The translations under genes and the position numbers were made by a program. The notes below the pieces were generated by a model. It had not been told where the DNA came from. It did no database searches and worked only from the letters and a program-made list of their open reading frames with translations. This document shows positions 63,267-64,000 of a stretch of 64,000 nt of DNA, in pieces. The stretch's first letter is position 1. Every line of letters begins with the position of its first letter. The stretch lies in contig NZ_WAGX01000004.1 in NCBI RefSeq assembly GCF_008830185.1, forward strand, positions 1 through 64,000, read 5' to 3'. Origin of the DNA: Candidatus Galacturonatibacter soehngenii. GTDB lineage: Bacteria; Bacillota; Clostridia; Lachnospirales; Lachnospiraceae.

Positions 63267-64000
63267 ATGTTAAACAAAAAATCAGTAGATGATATTAATG
63301 TTAGTGGAAAAAGAGTTCTTGTTAGATGTGATTTTAACGTACCATTACAGGAAGGAAGAATTACAGATGAAAATCGTCTTGTAGCGGCTCTTCCAACTAT
63401 TAAAAAATTAGTTGCAGATGGTGGAAAGGTAATTCTTTGCTCTCACCTTGGTAAACCAAAGGGAGAAGCGAAACCAGAATTATCATTGGCTCCTGTTGCT
63501 AAGAGATTAACTGAATTATTAGGACAAGAAGTTAAATTTGCAGCAGATCCAGAAGTAGTTGGAGCGAATGCAAAAGCAGCTGTTGAAGCTATGAAAGACG
63601 GCGATATCGTTTTAATTGAGAATACACGTTACAGAGCAGAAGAAACAAAGAATGGTGAAGCATTCAGCAAAGAATTGGCTTCTTTAGCTGATGTATTTGT
63701 AAATGATGCATTCGGAACAGCTCACAGAGCTCATTGTTCCAATGTTGGTGTAACACAGTTTGTTGATACAGCAGTAGTTGGATATTTGATGCAAAAAGAA
63801 ATCGATTTCTTAGGAAACGCAGTAAATAACCCAGAAAGACCATTCGTAGCAATTCTTGGAGGATCAAAAGTATCATCAAAAATTTCTGTTATCAACAACT
63901 TGTTAGATAAAGTAGATACATTAATCATCGGTGGAGGAATGAGCTTTACATTTGCAAAAGCGCAAGGTGAAGAAATTGGAAAATCATTAGTAGAAGAAGA
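63267..64000 (+). CDS. pgk: Phosphoglycerate kinase (5' part, cut by window edge)
   Basis: Open from ATG 63267 to the end of the window (244 codons of about 395). The product starts [20 protein letters not shown], then [56 protein letters not shown] and [18 protein letters not shown], all from the N-terminal domain that binds 3-phosphoglycerate. It makes ATP from 1,3-bisphosphoglycerate, the step after gap. AGCAGG about 8 bases upstream serves as ribosome site. The ATP-binding C-terminal domain lies outside. Confidence 0.96.
   Translation, partial: MLNKKSVDDINVSGKRVLVRCDFNVPLQEGRITDENRLVAALPTIKKLVADGGKVILCSHLGKPKGEAKPELSLAPVAKRLTELLGQEVKFAADPEVVGANAKAAVEAMKDGDIVLIENTRYRAEETKNGEAFSKELASLADVFVNDAFGTAHRAHCSNVGVTQFVDTAVVGYLMQKEIDFLGNAVNNPERPFVAILGGSKVSSKISVINNLLDKVDTLIIGGGMSFTFAKAQGEEIGKSLVEE

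Overview
The window is a 64 kb piece of a low-GC, spore-forming, anaerobic Firmicute chromosome, most likely Lachnospiraceae (Lachnoclostridium / Clostridium phytofermentans-like). This rests on gene order and gene content recognised by eye, not on a search. Supporting signs are AT-rich DNA with strong AGGAGG ribosome sites, sporulation genes (sigG, a ylmC/ymxH-type gene, spoIIM, a spoVB-like flippase), LL-diaminopimelate aminotransferase, a HemZ-type radical SAM protein, a split cobalamin methionine synthase, and the neighbour pairs rimO-pgsA-cinA, rpsO-pnp, recA-recX-rny, hisS-aspS, spoIIM-xerD and gap-pgk.

Layout. 1-480: one end of an IS110-family element, with the transposase N-terminus on the minus strand and a structured non-coding end that may encode its guide (bridge) RNA. 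502-8060: a surface-glycan block with three tandem paralogous NodZ/FUT8-like glycosyltransferases, an SDR sugar epimerase/dehydratase, a SHOCT protein and a DivIVA protein. Facing them are fcl and gmd, which make GDP-L-fucose, the probable donor. 8244-15187: rimO-pgsA-cinA, rpsO, pnp and a PHP phosphatase. 15240-21234: dapL, sigG, an ECF sigma/anti-sigma membrane-stress operon whose sigma gene appears to start at AUU, ylmC and degV. 21327-28567: sulfur and methionine metabolism (split metH, an IscR-like Rrf2 regulator, metY, iscS-iscU). 28820-37775: apt, rel, an MBL hydrolase, hemZ, an HD-GYP protein, hisS and aspS. 38676-47052: two large surface proteins, a 1788-aa membrane-anchored Ig-like stalk and a 959-aa secreted LRR/Big_2 protein. 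47053-48124: about 1 kb without a convincing gene, but with a strong promoter and many hairpins, the best candidate here for an undescribed large non-coding RNA. 48125-54852: LexA-controlled recA-recX, rny, proC, a NUDIX enzyme, spoIIM and xerD. 54869-64000: DAHP synthase, the spoVB-like flippase, a second cysteine desulfurase paired with mnmA, a Na/Pi transporter behind a three-repeat Pho box, gap, and the start of pgk.

Most genes are ordinary housekeeping genes. The signals that stand out are regulatory or RNA-level: the IS110 non-coding end, the AUU start of the ECF sigma gene, the pnp and rpsO leader hairpins, the possible small RNA between rrf2 and metY, the 47.3-47.9 kb RNA candidate and the Pho box. 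Among proteins, the loss of catalytic-motif residues in two of three tandem glycosyltransferases and the 13-module transmembrane Ig stalk are the most notable. No tRNA, rRNA or CRISPR array was seen.
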